The notes under the pieces were generated by a model that saw nothing but the letters and a program-made list of their open reading frames with translations, was not told where the DNA came from and searched no databases. From Karalla daura (taxonomy: Eukaryota; Chordata; Actinopteri; Chaetodontiformes; Leiognathidae), in NCBI GenBank assembly GCA_029224185.1, contig CM055207.1:16584544-16648543 (forward strand): a DNA stretch of 64,000 nucleotides. Reading direction: 5' to 3'. Position 1 is the stretch's first letter; each line of letters begins with the position of its first letter. Both the position numbers and the translations under genes were made by a program. Shown here piece after piece: positions 27,192-39,061 of this stretch.

Positions 27192-27221
27192 CACGCGCGC
27201 GCGCGCACGCACACACACACA
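27192..27221. repeat. alternating purine-pyrimidine tract (GC/AC)n
   Basis: CGCGCG runs into CACACA with no break in alternation, which favours Z-DNA. It lies just before the wnt3 poly(A) signal. Confidence 0.8.
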
Positions 27222-27243
27222 GACGGCTGATCCACAGAGTGGA

Positions 27244-27249
27244 AATAAA
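27244..27249 (+). terminator. wnt3: wnt3 poly(A) signal
   Basis: AATAAA followed about 25 bp later by GT-rich sequence (GACGTGTGGTTT). It is the last clear plus-strand signal before the nsf 3' end, apart from an AATAAA near 27610. Confidence 0.6.
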
Positions 27250-27275
27250 GCGACAGATACACTCTGGACGTGTGG

Positions 27276-27580
27276 TTTATGAAGTGAGGTGTTTAAAGAA
27301 GGGTCTCCGGATCGTCAACAGGTCTCAGCAACAGGCCGGGGCCGGCAGCGATGCGTCTCGTTTCGTTGTCCAGAAGTGATTAAAAACACATCGCCACATG
27401 TTGCACGGGGTGACGTGTTCCCTCATTACCTCCGTAACTCACGTCGACTCCACGCCACACGCCTCGTCCCGCCGCCAGAGACACCGACTCCGGCTTTTCC
27501 AAACGCGTATCCATCCACCGCCGAAAGTAGTCCCCGCCGGACGCGCCGTTTTGCCGCGTGAAGGAGACTTTCCGCACAAG
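27276..27580. other. wnt3-nsf convergent intergenic spacer
   Basis: About 300 bp between the two 3' ends. No feature recognised. Confidence 0.5.
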
Positions 27581-27584
27581 TTTT

Positions 27585-28450
27585 GGCAACATAATTAATT
27601 TATTCGTGAAATAAAAAGGTCAGAAACAGGCATGTGTACAACGTCGCGAGGACAGAGTGAGATCTTTAAGGCATGGCAGGCTCCATGGATTGGAATGATC
27701 GAATTACAAAGACTTGTACAAACAAACAAACAAACAAACAAACACACAGCGAGTTAGTTAAGAGTCTGTGCCATGCGCGCCGAGCGCTCGCCTCTTTCTC
27801 GTACGTGGATCCGAGCGGAGACGCACAGATTACAGCCTCCAGGACATGTGATAGACAGACAACAGCGGGGAGCGCTGGCTTCAGGGATGGGAAGAGACGG
27901 GAAGCATCCCTCCCTCGCTTCCTCCCTCCCTCCCGCCTCTTTTCAAGGATTCCGCTCCTCGGCAGCCGAGTGAAGAGAGACAAAGAGAAGCGAGAGGAGC
28001 GAGGCAGGCGAGGGAGACGTGCCGCCACAGGAGAGCACCTGTCTGCTCGGCCTATTTTTAGGCACGGCGGCCGACAGCTATACCATACGTCTCAGGGGGG
28101 GCGGCCCGGCCTGGGGAGCTGCTCTGAGTCACCGAGAGACGCCTATGATGTTCCCGGCGAGAAACGTGAACTTTTACAGGGCGAGCCGGAGCGGGGCGAA
28201 GGTTGATGGGGGGGCTGTGTGTCCGTGTGCAACTATCTCGGATCTCCGTATCTTAAAGAGTGCGCGCGGGCCGAGCGGGGAGGTGTCTCCAGGTGTCCAG
28301 TTTCTAGCTCTATCTGGACCGTCCTCCGTCTGAGCCGGGGGGGGGGGGCGAGCGGCCGGGACCTCACAGGTGAAGGATGGACGCCTCCCCACTGGCCGTG
28401 TGGCTCCGCACAGTCTATATGGCCACGAACTTATCACGGTTCAGTCTGTC

Positions 28451-28481
<31 letters not shown>

Positions 28482-28597
28482 CATGGAGGGCGGAATCCAT
28501 CACACTCGACGCAGTGACGAGAATGTAAACACCTCCACGCTTCCATTTGGAAACGTGGAGGACTAAAGTGGCGTGCCGTGTTCAGTGTCAGGAATAC
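27585..28597 (-). other. nsf: nsf 3' UTR (probable)
   Basis: Non-coding sequence between the last recognised nsf exon and its likely poly(A) signal. Includes an AAAC repeat (27720-27745) and a GA tract (28453-28482, CT in the nsf sense). If the GTAAGT at the end of the last exon is a real donor, part of this is intron with an acceptor at about 28447. Confidence 0.45.
27599..27604 (-). terminator. nsf: nsf poly(A) signal
   Basis: TTTATT on the plus strand is AATAAA for the minus-strand nsf transcript, about 1 kb past its last recognisable coding exon. Confidence 0.5.
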
Positions 28598-28657
28598 TTA
28601 CGCTCCCTCCTCCCTGAGCAGACTCAGGAACTTGCTGACTCTGTAGCCAGGATCCAT
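28598..28657 (-). CDS. nsf: nsf last recognised coding exon
   Basis: Reads MDPGYRVSKFLSLLREEGA then TAA (28598-28600), matching the C-terminal MDPEYRVRKFLALLREEGA of mammals, which have six more residues. The same TAA lies in GTAAGT, a good donor, so the exon could end at 28602. An acceptor with a long CT tract at 28447-28449 would then add only LKP and a TGA at 28434-28436. Confidence 0.75.
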   Translation of the reverse strand: MDPGYRVSKFLSLLREEGA

Positions 28658-31209
28658 CTGAGAGAGACACACACGCACACACACGCACACACACAGAGGC
28701 AGACACGCACACACACACGACTTTGTTTGAGAGTGTGCGAGAAGCCTCCGTCTACGAGTCAGCCCGGGCAGCACCTCTGAAGCTCATTTTTTGACATGTC
28801 GCGACCTGTTTGTTTAATCCATAGAGAGGGAGAGAGGGGAAAAAAAAAGGCGTCGCGCAGCCTCTCCAAGGTCTCATTCAAGCACTTCCAGGCCGTTTCA
28901 AGGGTACTTTTTTTCACTTTCCCAGCTTTGACATAATCGTGGCATCCCTTTTCTCCCCCCCAGTGTTACGCACATTCTCCAACACGAACGCATCCAAATC
29001 CACGCGTGCGACACCCGTGTCAACCCTGAAAAATATCACGGTTAAAAAAAACAAACAAAAACTGATCCTTTACTGTGAGAATGCTAAGCTAAGCTAGCCG
29101 CCGGCTAGCTGGCTGGGGCCCCGGGATGTAACCCAGGCTGGGGGAAGCGCTCTGCAAAAGGCGTCGCCAGTAAACACCAGAGTTTGTTTGCGAAGCGACC
29201 GCGTTCCACTTTTAATTTACGAGCCGCTAAGTGTCCCAACATTTCTGGCACTGGGGCCCGGGCGCTTCGTTATGTTTCAAAACCGGCATCTGTTTCATTT
29301 AAAAAATCCAGCGGCTAGGTGATGGGAGGGGGAGGGGAGGGAGGGAGGGGAGGGGGCCTGGAACGACGCGACCCGTCCTGCACGTCCCCTTCAGTTTGTA
29401 CGAACGGGAGTGTGAAGGAGGAGGAGGAGGAGGAGGGAGGAGGAAGTTAAATTAATGGCAACCTATGCTATGACTTACAGAGCGTCTGGGGATGGCCTGT
29501 AGCTACCAGAGAGGAGAGCGCTGGAATGAGAGCGCACGTGTGTGCGTGTGTGTGTGTGCGCGTGTGTGTGTGTGTGTGTGTGTGCGTAGCCGGGCGGCTG
29601 ATTGCAGCATGTCTCGGCAAACACGCATTCATCCTTCTTCGGGTGCAGTTTCCGTGCGTGTGTGTGTGTGCGTGTGTGCGTGTGTGCGTGCAGAACACGG
29701 CTGCATTGGCGCATACCGCAGCAATTACGCAGCATCCGGCCTCGACAAACGGGCCGTACACATCATCAGCATACCGCAGGCACGCCGTCGGGGCCAGAAG
29801 ACGAACAGGCGACATGTGGATGTGGGTCAGGCCGCGGGGCGGTCGTGAGCCTCTGCGGCTCGTGCTCGCTACGGACAGGTCCATGCGCCTCGGAAGCCGG
29901 GAGCAGGCGGCCTGGACCGATGACGCCCCTGGCCCGCGTGTGGCAACAAACCAAGCGTCACCCATTGGTTCACGAAGGAGGCTCGAAGAAGCCAGGAGTT
30001 GGAGTTGGAGGCGGCCGCCATTCCTCGTAACGGAGCCAGCAGAAGCCATGGGGCGACCCTATGTGTCCTTCCGATGCATGCGAGTCCGACCCCGTCGGCC
30101 AAGTGGACGCGCCCATGTACCCGCCGCCATGTCGGCCGCCATGTTGCACGCTGGCACGGGAAGCTTCAGCTGTCGAAGCCGGTGCGAGAAAATGACTGAA
30201 TGGGGCATTTCACGATTGAAAATGGCGTTTTTTTGGACTGGGTGTGTGTCGGGGAAGGCGCCTTTTTGGGGGCCAGGCCCAGCGGATCTCCGCGGTATTC
30301 CGCATTGGCCTCATTTCTCCACACTGGAAGAGCACGTCCCGTTTCTGCAGAGCCTGTGGTCAGTGCGCACGGAGGAAGACAACAGGCGGCGCAAACGGCG
30401 GCTCCAGAGCTACGATAAGCAGACAAACCGTCCCTAAACCCTTTCACACAGTGCTGTCTTGTTGTTGGCCCAGCAAAGCACAGCAAAGCCAGTCACAGGC
30501 TCGTCAAATGTTGTGTGTGTGTGTGTGTGTGGGGGTTATTAGAGGAATAAAACACGAATTACCCGGCCTCTAACCTGCTTTGTACACAACGGTGTCACAG
30601 GGTGGTCTGCCGGAGCCTTTCCCAGCTCGCACGGAGCGAGGGAGGGACGGTCACAGTCACCCCCCCGGTCACATCCAAGCGTTTTTTGGACGCTTGGATC
30701 TGACCGGGGGTTCGAACCGGGGGGGGGGGGGGGGGGGCTACGGCCTCCTTAAGAAGCGTCAGTCTACGCTAGGACTGACCTGCCCCGCTAGTGGGAGTCG
30801 GAAACAAGTGTGTCGATTCCAGCAAGGCCCCTCCGTCTAAACGTAGAGAGAAAAAAGAAAGAAAGAAAAAAAAAAAAAAAACGAAAAAAAAAAAAAAAAG
30901 GAAAAATCGGAGCCAAGCGCCAAGTCAAACCACAGGGCCCTGCGGGCATCTTACAGAAGGTAGGCAGACTTAACACCTATTGTGCTTATCAAGCCGAGAG
31001 GGGGCCAAGAAAGTGCTCGGAGTGGCTCATCCCTGTTTTCCTTTCCCTGTTCACCGTCCACATACATGTTTTTTTAACCTGCCATGTGTGAACCCCCCCC
31101 CCCATGATGACAGATGCAAATTGAATTTGCTCTAAATTGTTGGTGGACCAAAACCACAGAGTGTGTGAGTGTGTGTGAGTGTGTGAGAGAGAGAGAAAGA
31201 GAAAGAGAA

Positions 31210-31297
<88 letters not shown>

Positions 31298-32007
31298 AGC
31301 CTCCATCAGATTCCCAACACGTGACCATGGGCTGGGGAAGGCTCGGGTCTGGACAGGCTTGGAGGAGAGCCCGCGAACTGGAAATGTTCTGGATCCTTCT
31401 GCTCGACAAATCATCGAGGCGGCCACGCGTTTTTTTTTTTCTTTTTTTTTTTTTCTTTTTCTAATGGATGACAGCGCTCCGCGACGCCGGCAGGAATGCC
31501 GGCCAGATGTGGAGGAGGAGGAGGGGACAGGGGGGGGGGGGGAACGGGGGGGGGGGTGCGGCTCAGACCAGACGCTGGGAGGAAGACACAACGACAAGGT
31601 GGCCTCGGCCCAGCTCGGGCTTCCATGTTTTTGGAATCACAAAAAAAATATATATTTCGACAAGTGACTGAAAGCTGAGGCCTGACCTCCGGAGGCTGAG
31701 GGATGCTGTCCTGGTCTCACCTGAGGGAGACTGTGACTGTGTGGTATCCTCACCTGCACGGACATCTCAATCAGCATGAGCAGCTTCTTGATGCCGATCG
31801 ACAGGACCTGGTTCTTGGCGGCTTTGGCGATGCTGGCCCGCTCCACCTCCTGGAAAACTGCCCAGCAGCTGCAGAGAGAGAGGGGGGGGTCGGGAGAGGA
31901 TGCCGTTAGAAGAGGGAACAGGGAAGATCGGGACGGGCTCAATCAAAGTCCCTATCAACCTAAATGTGCCCGTTTTCGGACGGTGGGAGGAAAGCAGAGT
32001 GTGTGTG

Positions 32008-32045
<38 letters not shown>

Positions 32046-33428
32046 CGTGTGCGCTACCTCCAGGGCCCTCGACCAGCTGCTCGCCACTGGAGATGTTGGG
32101 GATGTGGATGGTGGTGCTGAAAGCGTCCAGCATCTCCATCTCCTGCAGCACGTCCTTGCGGCTGGTGGTGCCGATGATCAGCAGCTTGCGGCCCTGAGGG
32201 GGGACACGGACATGCAACCGAGACGTCAGTCCATCCATCCATCCACCATCCACCCATCCACCCATCCATCCATCCACCATTCCGTCATGTTCCGTTTCTG
32301 CAGTTTCAGCTTTACCGTGCGACCTCGGCGACCTGAGGAGCCCCCATTCAGTTATGGAGGGAAACTAGAGGGTGTGAAAGGGTGACTTCAGAGAGTTCCC
32401 AGAATATGGGAGACTGGTATCATTCGAGTATGTAGCGAACACCAATTTGTAATATAACTGACAGTAGGATCTGAATTATTGCATGTTTATTATCATCTCT
32501 AAATGATGACAGAGGTCTTTCAAAGCTCTGGGAATCAGACCTCGATGTTGTGGATCGAACCACATGAACATAAATCTAGCACATTTGACCACAAAATCTT
32601 CCCACAATAAAAACTGTGATTTGATGTCCCGATGGGATCCATTCGTGGCATGATGTCACTAGCTTGTAAAAAGCTGTCATGAGCTGATGGGGACCGGGAC
32701 GCAGAAGGGGATGGTGGAGTGGAAAAAAAAAACACTTTCAGCAGGGTTTCAGAGAGCTGGAGCAGTTTGCGACAGAGCCCCTATGGGCTGTCTCCAGGTT
32801 GACGGTGCCCTCCAGTCCCCACCAGAGCGTCACAAACAAACAGAATACCAGGAGCCGCGAGGAGTAGGGGGTGAGGGGGGACGGGAGGGGAGGCGGGGGG
32901 GGCGGACAACGGGACGGAGCATAACAGGACGGAAAACAACAGGAGACAACGGCAGAGAGGACAAACATGAGCGGGGAAGAAAGAGGAGAAGCGAGGGGGA
33001 AATTTAGCTCGGCTTAAGCCGACAAGTTGGAGGGGGACCAGGCGGGGACGGCGAGGCAGGAGAGGCAGAGGAGTGGCGAGCAGACAGGGGGGATTATGGC
33101 TGCCGGCTGCCCCCCCATGGCGTGGGGGGTTGTGATGCTGCATGCAGATGAGGTGCCACACAGGCGGCGGCGCTGCCAGGTCCTGGCTCTCTCACAGAGC
33201 CCTTTCTCCTGCCTGTCCCCCCGGCCCCCCCCCCCCCCGGCCCCCCCCCCCGGCCCCCACCACCCCCCCACCCCGGCCTCCCCCCGGCCCCAGGCACCCC
33301 GCTGGGCTCAGCGCTTTACAACCCACAGAGGAGCGCTGCGGCCAGGCATTCAACAGCAGGCCCCGCGCCACTTCTCATGCACATGCGGCCATATAGTGGG
33401 GCTATACTCTCATTCACAAACCCATCAG

Positions 33429-33491
<63 letters not shown>

Positions 33492-33585
33492 CAAGCAAAG
33501 AAAACTATGAGAAATGGGTCTCTACCTCCACCATTCACACAGAGCACAACAGGCCTGGACCAAAACACTGGCTAATAACCATACA

Positions 33586-33623
<38 letters not shown>

Positions 33624-36600
33624 CCAGCCGCAGCCGGAGACCTCCAACAATTCCTCGCTGGCATCCAGAAGATCTGCTGCCCTCTCTCTGCCAGCCGGGG
33701 GAGTAGCAGCAGCCGGCCAGGGAGAGGGGAGAGTGAGGGGAGAGAGGGGGGAGAGAGAGGAGAGAGAGAGAGAGAGAGGAGAGAGGAGAGAGGAGAGAGA
33801 GACGGGAGAAAGAGGGGACGGGGGGAGAGAGGAGAGAGGGGAGAGAGAGGGGAGAGAGAGGGGAGAGAGAGGGGGAGAGAGGAGAGAGAGAGGAGAGAGG
33901 GGGGAGAGAGGAGAGATAGGGGAGAGAGAGGAGAGAGAGGAAGAGAGAGGGGAGAGAGGGAGGAGAGAAAGAAGGGAGAGAGGGGAGAGAGGAGAGAGAG
34001 GGGGAGAGAGGGAGAGAGGGAGAGGGGGAGGTAGGAGAAAGAGGGGAGAGAGGAGAGAGAGAGGAGAGAGGAGAGAGAGAAGGGAGAAAGAGGGGAGAGG
34101 GGAGAGAGGAGAGGGGAGAGAGGGGAGGGGGGGGGCGGAGAGAGGGGGGGGGGGGGATGGCTGCTTACCTTGGGAGGGGGCTTCTTCAGCAGCACCAGCA
34201 GTGCTTGGAGCACCAGGTTGGAGAAGCGAGGGCCGATCGGGACGTAGTCTGGATAGGTGGATGGCAAAATGACTCTCGTTAGACTCTCGTTAGACTCATT
34301 ACCGTCGTTGCCGTTTTCCCCTGTTCCAACTCAGCGGACAAACTCACCCAGCAGGCGCTCGATGTCGTCCACCACCACGCAGCTGAGCTGGGACTTGTAG
34401 GCATCTTCAAAAATCTGGGAGAGAGAGAGAGAGACAGAGAGAGAGAGAGACAGAGAGAGAGAGAGACAGAGAGAGAGAGAGACAGAGAGAGAGAGACAGA
34501 GAGAGAGAGAGAGCAGCAGCAGGCAGAGGGAGAAGGAATGCTCCGTTCAGGTTTCCGTAATCGCCTGTCATTTTGAATCTGACGTGATGGTCCGCCAGTG
34601 TTTTCAATTTCGACTGGGGGTCCCTCCATGTTTTCTCGAGCCGGTCTGAGGCCTTTTAAGCTCCGGCTCGGTTCACGTTGTCGGGACGCGAAGTCACCGA
34701 GCGCCGGTTATTATCACCACGGCGTCCGGCAAAACGAGAGCCAGCGGCAGGATACCCGACTTTCGACACCCCCCCCCCCCCCCCGTGCAACTTTTTCTTT
34801 TTTGCTTCAGAACTTTTGCACGCCCCGATTCTGAAACCTTTCCCTTGAGGAGCCCGATTCAAAATATTTGTCTCTGTTCGAATACGGGTCACGTTTTCCT
34901 GCACCTTTTTTTTTTTTTCTTAAACGTGAATATGCAAACAGACTCCGCCTCCATCACCTGCTCACCACACACACACACACGCACACACACACACACACAA
35001 ACACACACACCACTTCATGCGGCGCCGAGTGCTAATATTGGACCAGTACCTCCAACTACGCTGCAGCTCTGAAAGCGGGGCCAGAAAAACAAAAGAAAAA
35101 AGTAAAAAAAAAAAGGCAGATGGCAGATGTTGCCGACTCCTGACCTGTCTGGAGCGTGTGAGACACATCGCAGCAGTGCGCACCAACGGGCCTCACCTTC
35201 TTGATGGCCTGGCATTTGGCGATCTCGGAGTGTCCGATCATCTTGTCGGGGGAGCAGATCTTGATGAAGGGGAACTGGGAGTCTTCAGAGATCTTGGCGG
35301 CCAGGGCTGTCTTGCCGCTGTTGGGAGGACCTGGAGGCGCAGATCGGCCCCGAGTGATGTTTTTTAGGGTCACAGATGCATAGATCTAGGCGTCTGTGGT
35401 GCGGGTGCATGCGTGTGTGTGTGTGTGTGTGCGGGTGCATGCATGTGTGTGTGTACCCCTCCAGCAGCACTGAGACCAGGGGCGTGCGGTCGCTGTTCTT
35501 GGTCTGCTGCACCAGCAGCTCCCCGTCCCTCCAGGACGGCCGACACGGGGTCGCCCCATCGGATGATCCCGTTCATGATGTAGCTGGCGTAGTCCTCCTG
35601 GTTGGTTCCAAAGGCCTGGACGAGAGAGGGAGGAAGACGGAGAGAGAGAGAGAGAGAGAGTGGGAGAAACCAAATGAGAGAGCAGACATACGGTATGGAG
35701 GTGGATGAGCCTGAGGGCCGGTGAATCGAGGTGTTCGGGAGACATTTCCTGTCTATGTGGAGGCCGCTTTGATGTCGGGGCTACGTGGTATCAACCCCTC
35801 TTTATGGATTGACGGCGTGTTTAGGCCGCGTGGATTAACCAACACCTGGAACAGGAAGGCTCTTTGTGCGAGAGGCCTGTCGAGGCCGATAGCGCCTGGC
35901 AGCCCTCCCTCCTCGTCAGCCACCTAGAGGCGTTTTGCTTCGAATCAATGCCGTCTACTCATTCATCTTGCGCTCCCCGAACGCGGAGCGGGCTGCGGGA
36001 CAGGACGGAGACAGCCAGACGCGAGGTGCAACGGGCGAGGAGGAGGAGGAGGAGGAAGGAAGGAGGAGAAGGCACTCACGGGTTTGATGTCGTTGTTCAG
36101 CGAGGCCAGGAAGTCCAAGCCGGCTGACCTGCAGCCTCTCGGGCCGTCTCGATGTTCACCTCCACCGTGTTGCTGGCCTGCGGACACAGAGCGGCATGTG
36201 AAAACAAAACCAGAAACAGAAATCAGCTGAGTGACGGGCGGCTTTGGCCTACTGCTCGAACCCCATGCCCTCCCCTCCTCAACTGCCCCGCTAATGAAAC
36301 CCATTGCTTGGAGCTCCGCGGGTTCAGATTGCACAACGTGTCAGGGGACAGTGCGCTCCCTCAGAGCAGAAAGGTCAGGCCCGGGAGGAGGAGGAGGAGG
36401 GGGAAGAGGAGGGGGAGGGAGGAGTAAGTGTTTGGAGGAGTGAAGCGGAGCGTCACAGCCGTCAGACCCGTGTCAGGGCCCCCCCCCCACCACCTTGTCC
36501 GTCATTTATCATCACCCTCCAATATGGGCCGTGCTGTGCGTCTGCGGGCGCGGGCACTTGCCGGGAGCTGTGTCGATCGGAGCCCAGCGCACCTGATAAA

Positions 36601-37613
36601 ACACTTAACTGAGGGCGCGCACACACANNNNNNNNNNNNNNNNNNNNNNNNNNNNNNNNNNNNNNNNNNNNNNNNNNNNNNNNNNNNNNNNNNNNNNNNN
36701 NNNNNNNNNNNNNNNNNNNNNNNNNNNGATCTGCCGCGCCATCAGGGTCTTGCCGCAGCCCGGCGGCCCGTACAGCAGGATGCCCTTCACGTGCTTACAG
36801 CCTACAGGGGAGGGGGGGGGGGGGGGGGGGGGGCATAGGTTAGCTGCAGTTCGGGTAGGTAACAGTCGAGAAGGGGAGGCACTCTTTTGTCAGGGCGGTC
36901 AAATGTGTGGTGGACCAAGTGTCCCACTAATGCATCTTTAACACTGTGTGAAGCATAGAGCATTGGAGTTATTACAGAACCATCATTATTTCATAGTTTT
37001 CAGCTATGACTTACAAGAAGAACAAAACAGAAGAATTATAACGTATTATCAGGCACGGATTTTGGTCCTTGAATATGTTAAGCATTGGTGGTCCTGTGCG
37101 CCATAAACTCAGCCAGATCCGGGGTGAAATCTCCCCCTCGTCTCACCATCTCATCTCGGTGGCTCATCTTTACTGCGCTACAACAGAATTTGGAACCCAG
37201 AAGGGGGAGTCTGTCGGGAACAAGGCGCCTGCTGCATAGCTTGGCTCCATCCCCGTGCTACGGCCTGGTCTGTCTCTAAAGCCCGAGCCCGCTCACTTGC
37301 GCGTGCGGTTTGCCGGAAACGTCTCGCTGACGAGAAAACGGCGGCGGACGGCTCGGCCGGTCCGGGGAGGCGTGTTGCGCTCGCTCTCGTCCGCCCCGCC
37401 GCAGATTCCTGTTTTCTTACCCCGCGTGCTGCGGGGACGGTGGACGCTTACAGCGTGGGGCTCTGAGAGTGGCCTTTTGCACCTGCTTAATGACATTTAG
37501 CCCCCGACTAATTGAGAGGCCCCAGATAAGCATCTGAGCTGCCATTTGGGCCCGCTGAAGGAGAAGCACTCAGGATGACAGGTGGGGGGAGAGGGAGAGA
37601 GGGAGAGGGAGGG

Positions 37614-37687
<74 letters not shown>

Positions 37688-38822
37688 GGAGAGAGAGAGA
37701 GGGAGAGAGGCCCTGCAGTTTGTGGAGCTCTTGTCTGTCCTGACTGTCTGCCTGGCTCACCTCTCAGGGAGCAAAGGGGACACAAGGTGAACCCTTCAGA
37801 CTTCTCGCTCCACACACACACACACACACACAGCACCTCACTTGTCAACACTACCCCCCCCCTCCTCCTCCTCCTCCTCTCCCCCCATGGCTGCCAATTA
37901 TAGCTTCACCTTTAGCTGGATGCTCTATCAGGGCATGCCATCTCATTACGGCAGCCAGCTGGCCACAGCCAAAGGCCGCCTCCAGCCCGCACCCACCCGG
38001 CTAAAGGTCAGCTCACACACACACACACGCACGCACACACACACACGCGGCCCCTCGGACGGCCGTGGGCGGGGCACCCGGCAGCGTCCAGGCCGGCCGC
38101 TCTGGAGCGACGCGTGTGCGTCCGCCAGGCGCAGGTCCTCGCAAGGGCTGCAGGTCTGGGAGCGAGGATTAGGACCCACTGCGTGCACGTGCGTGCTGCG
38201 TGCGTGCATGTGTGGGTAGATAGGTAGGGAGGGAGGGTTGGGCCTGCCTGCCTGTGTGTGTGTGTGTGCGCGGCGCCTGAGTCACAAAGAGGACTACCTG
38301 GTTGCCACGGCCACAATGAGCCGCTGTGCTCGGCGGGGTGAATCACGGGCAGTAATCTGACAGCTGTCAGAGATCCATTAATGAGTGTGCGCAGGGATCA
38401 GCGCCGGGGGGGGGGCTTTTAGTCACGGGAGGAGGCCGCCCGCCCGCCTCGCCCGCCGACGGCCCGGCCGGCTCAAAGGAGTTGTTCGGAGTTCGCTCGG
38501 CCCGGTGTTGACTTGAGGATTAAGCGCGGGGGCGAGGGCGATGACTCGAAACGGCGTTCATGCTCGGCGGCTATGAGAAGTCCCTATGACCCGAGATGGA
38601 GGTCGAGAAGAAAGAAAAAAGAAAAGAATAGAAAAAAAGTTGCAGCGTTTCACACCGTCTCGGGGAGGGACTCCGGAGATGGGAGGCTGAATAAAAAAAA
38701 GAGGAAAAAACGTCCGCCCGAATTTCGGTTTCGGTCGATCCGATTGCGAGTCGAAGGTTAGCGCCCGTGCGAGGAGGACGCGGAAAACCTTCAACGTCTC
38801 TCAGTGAGAGAAGGAGGAGAAG

Positions 38823-38860
<38 letters not shown>

Positions 38861-38869
38861 GAGAGAGAC

Positions 38870-38900
<31 letters not shown>

Positions 38901-38925
38901 AGAGGAGAGGAGAGAGAGAGGAGAG

Positions 38926-38996
<71 letters not shown>

Positions 38997-39015
38997 GAGA
39001 GAGAGACAGAGAGAC

Positions 39016-39061
<46 letters not shown>

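Larger units (their letters stand above)
25306..27275 (+). other. wnt3: wnt3 3' UTR (probable)
   Basis: Non-coding sequence from the stop to the last convincing poly(A) signal. It opens with a GA tract (about 25321-25397), has C-rich runs, GTTT (25880-25913) and GATG (26669-26698) repeats, and then an AT-rich block (27010-27180) with an AU-rich element. An earlier AATAAA near 25817 may give a short isoform. Confidence 0.65.

Noticed and set aside
29526..30437. 303-codon plus-strand open frame in the last nsf intron
   Set aside because: It begins in a GT repeat (Cys-Val runs), continues through CpG-rich DNA and shows no family motif or splice-consistent partner. Most likely a chance frame.
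30705..30722. tRNA T-arm-like GGTTCGAACC
   Set aside because: No acceptor, D or anticodon arm fits around it; it is part of a hairpin/G-run region.
33720..34155. Long Arg-Glu and Ser-Leu open frames over GA tracts (also at 38824, 41970, 49665)
   Set aside because: They are translations of simple GA/CT repeats, which lack stops in several frames.
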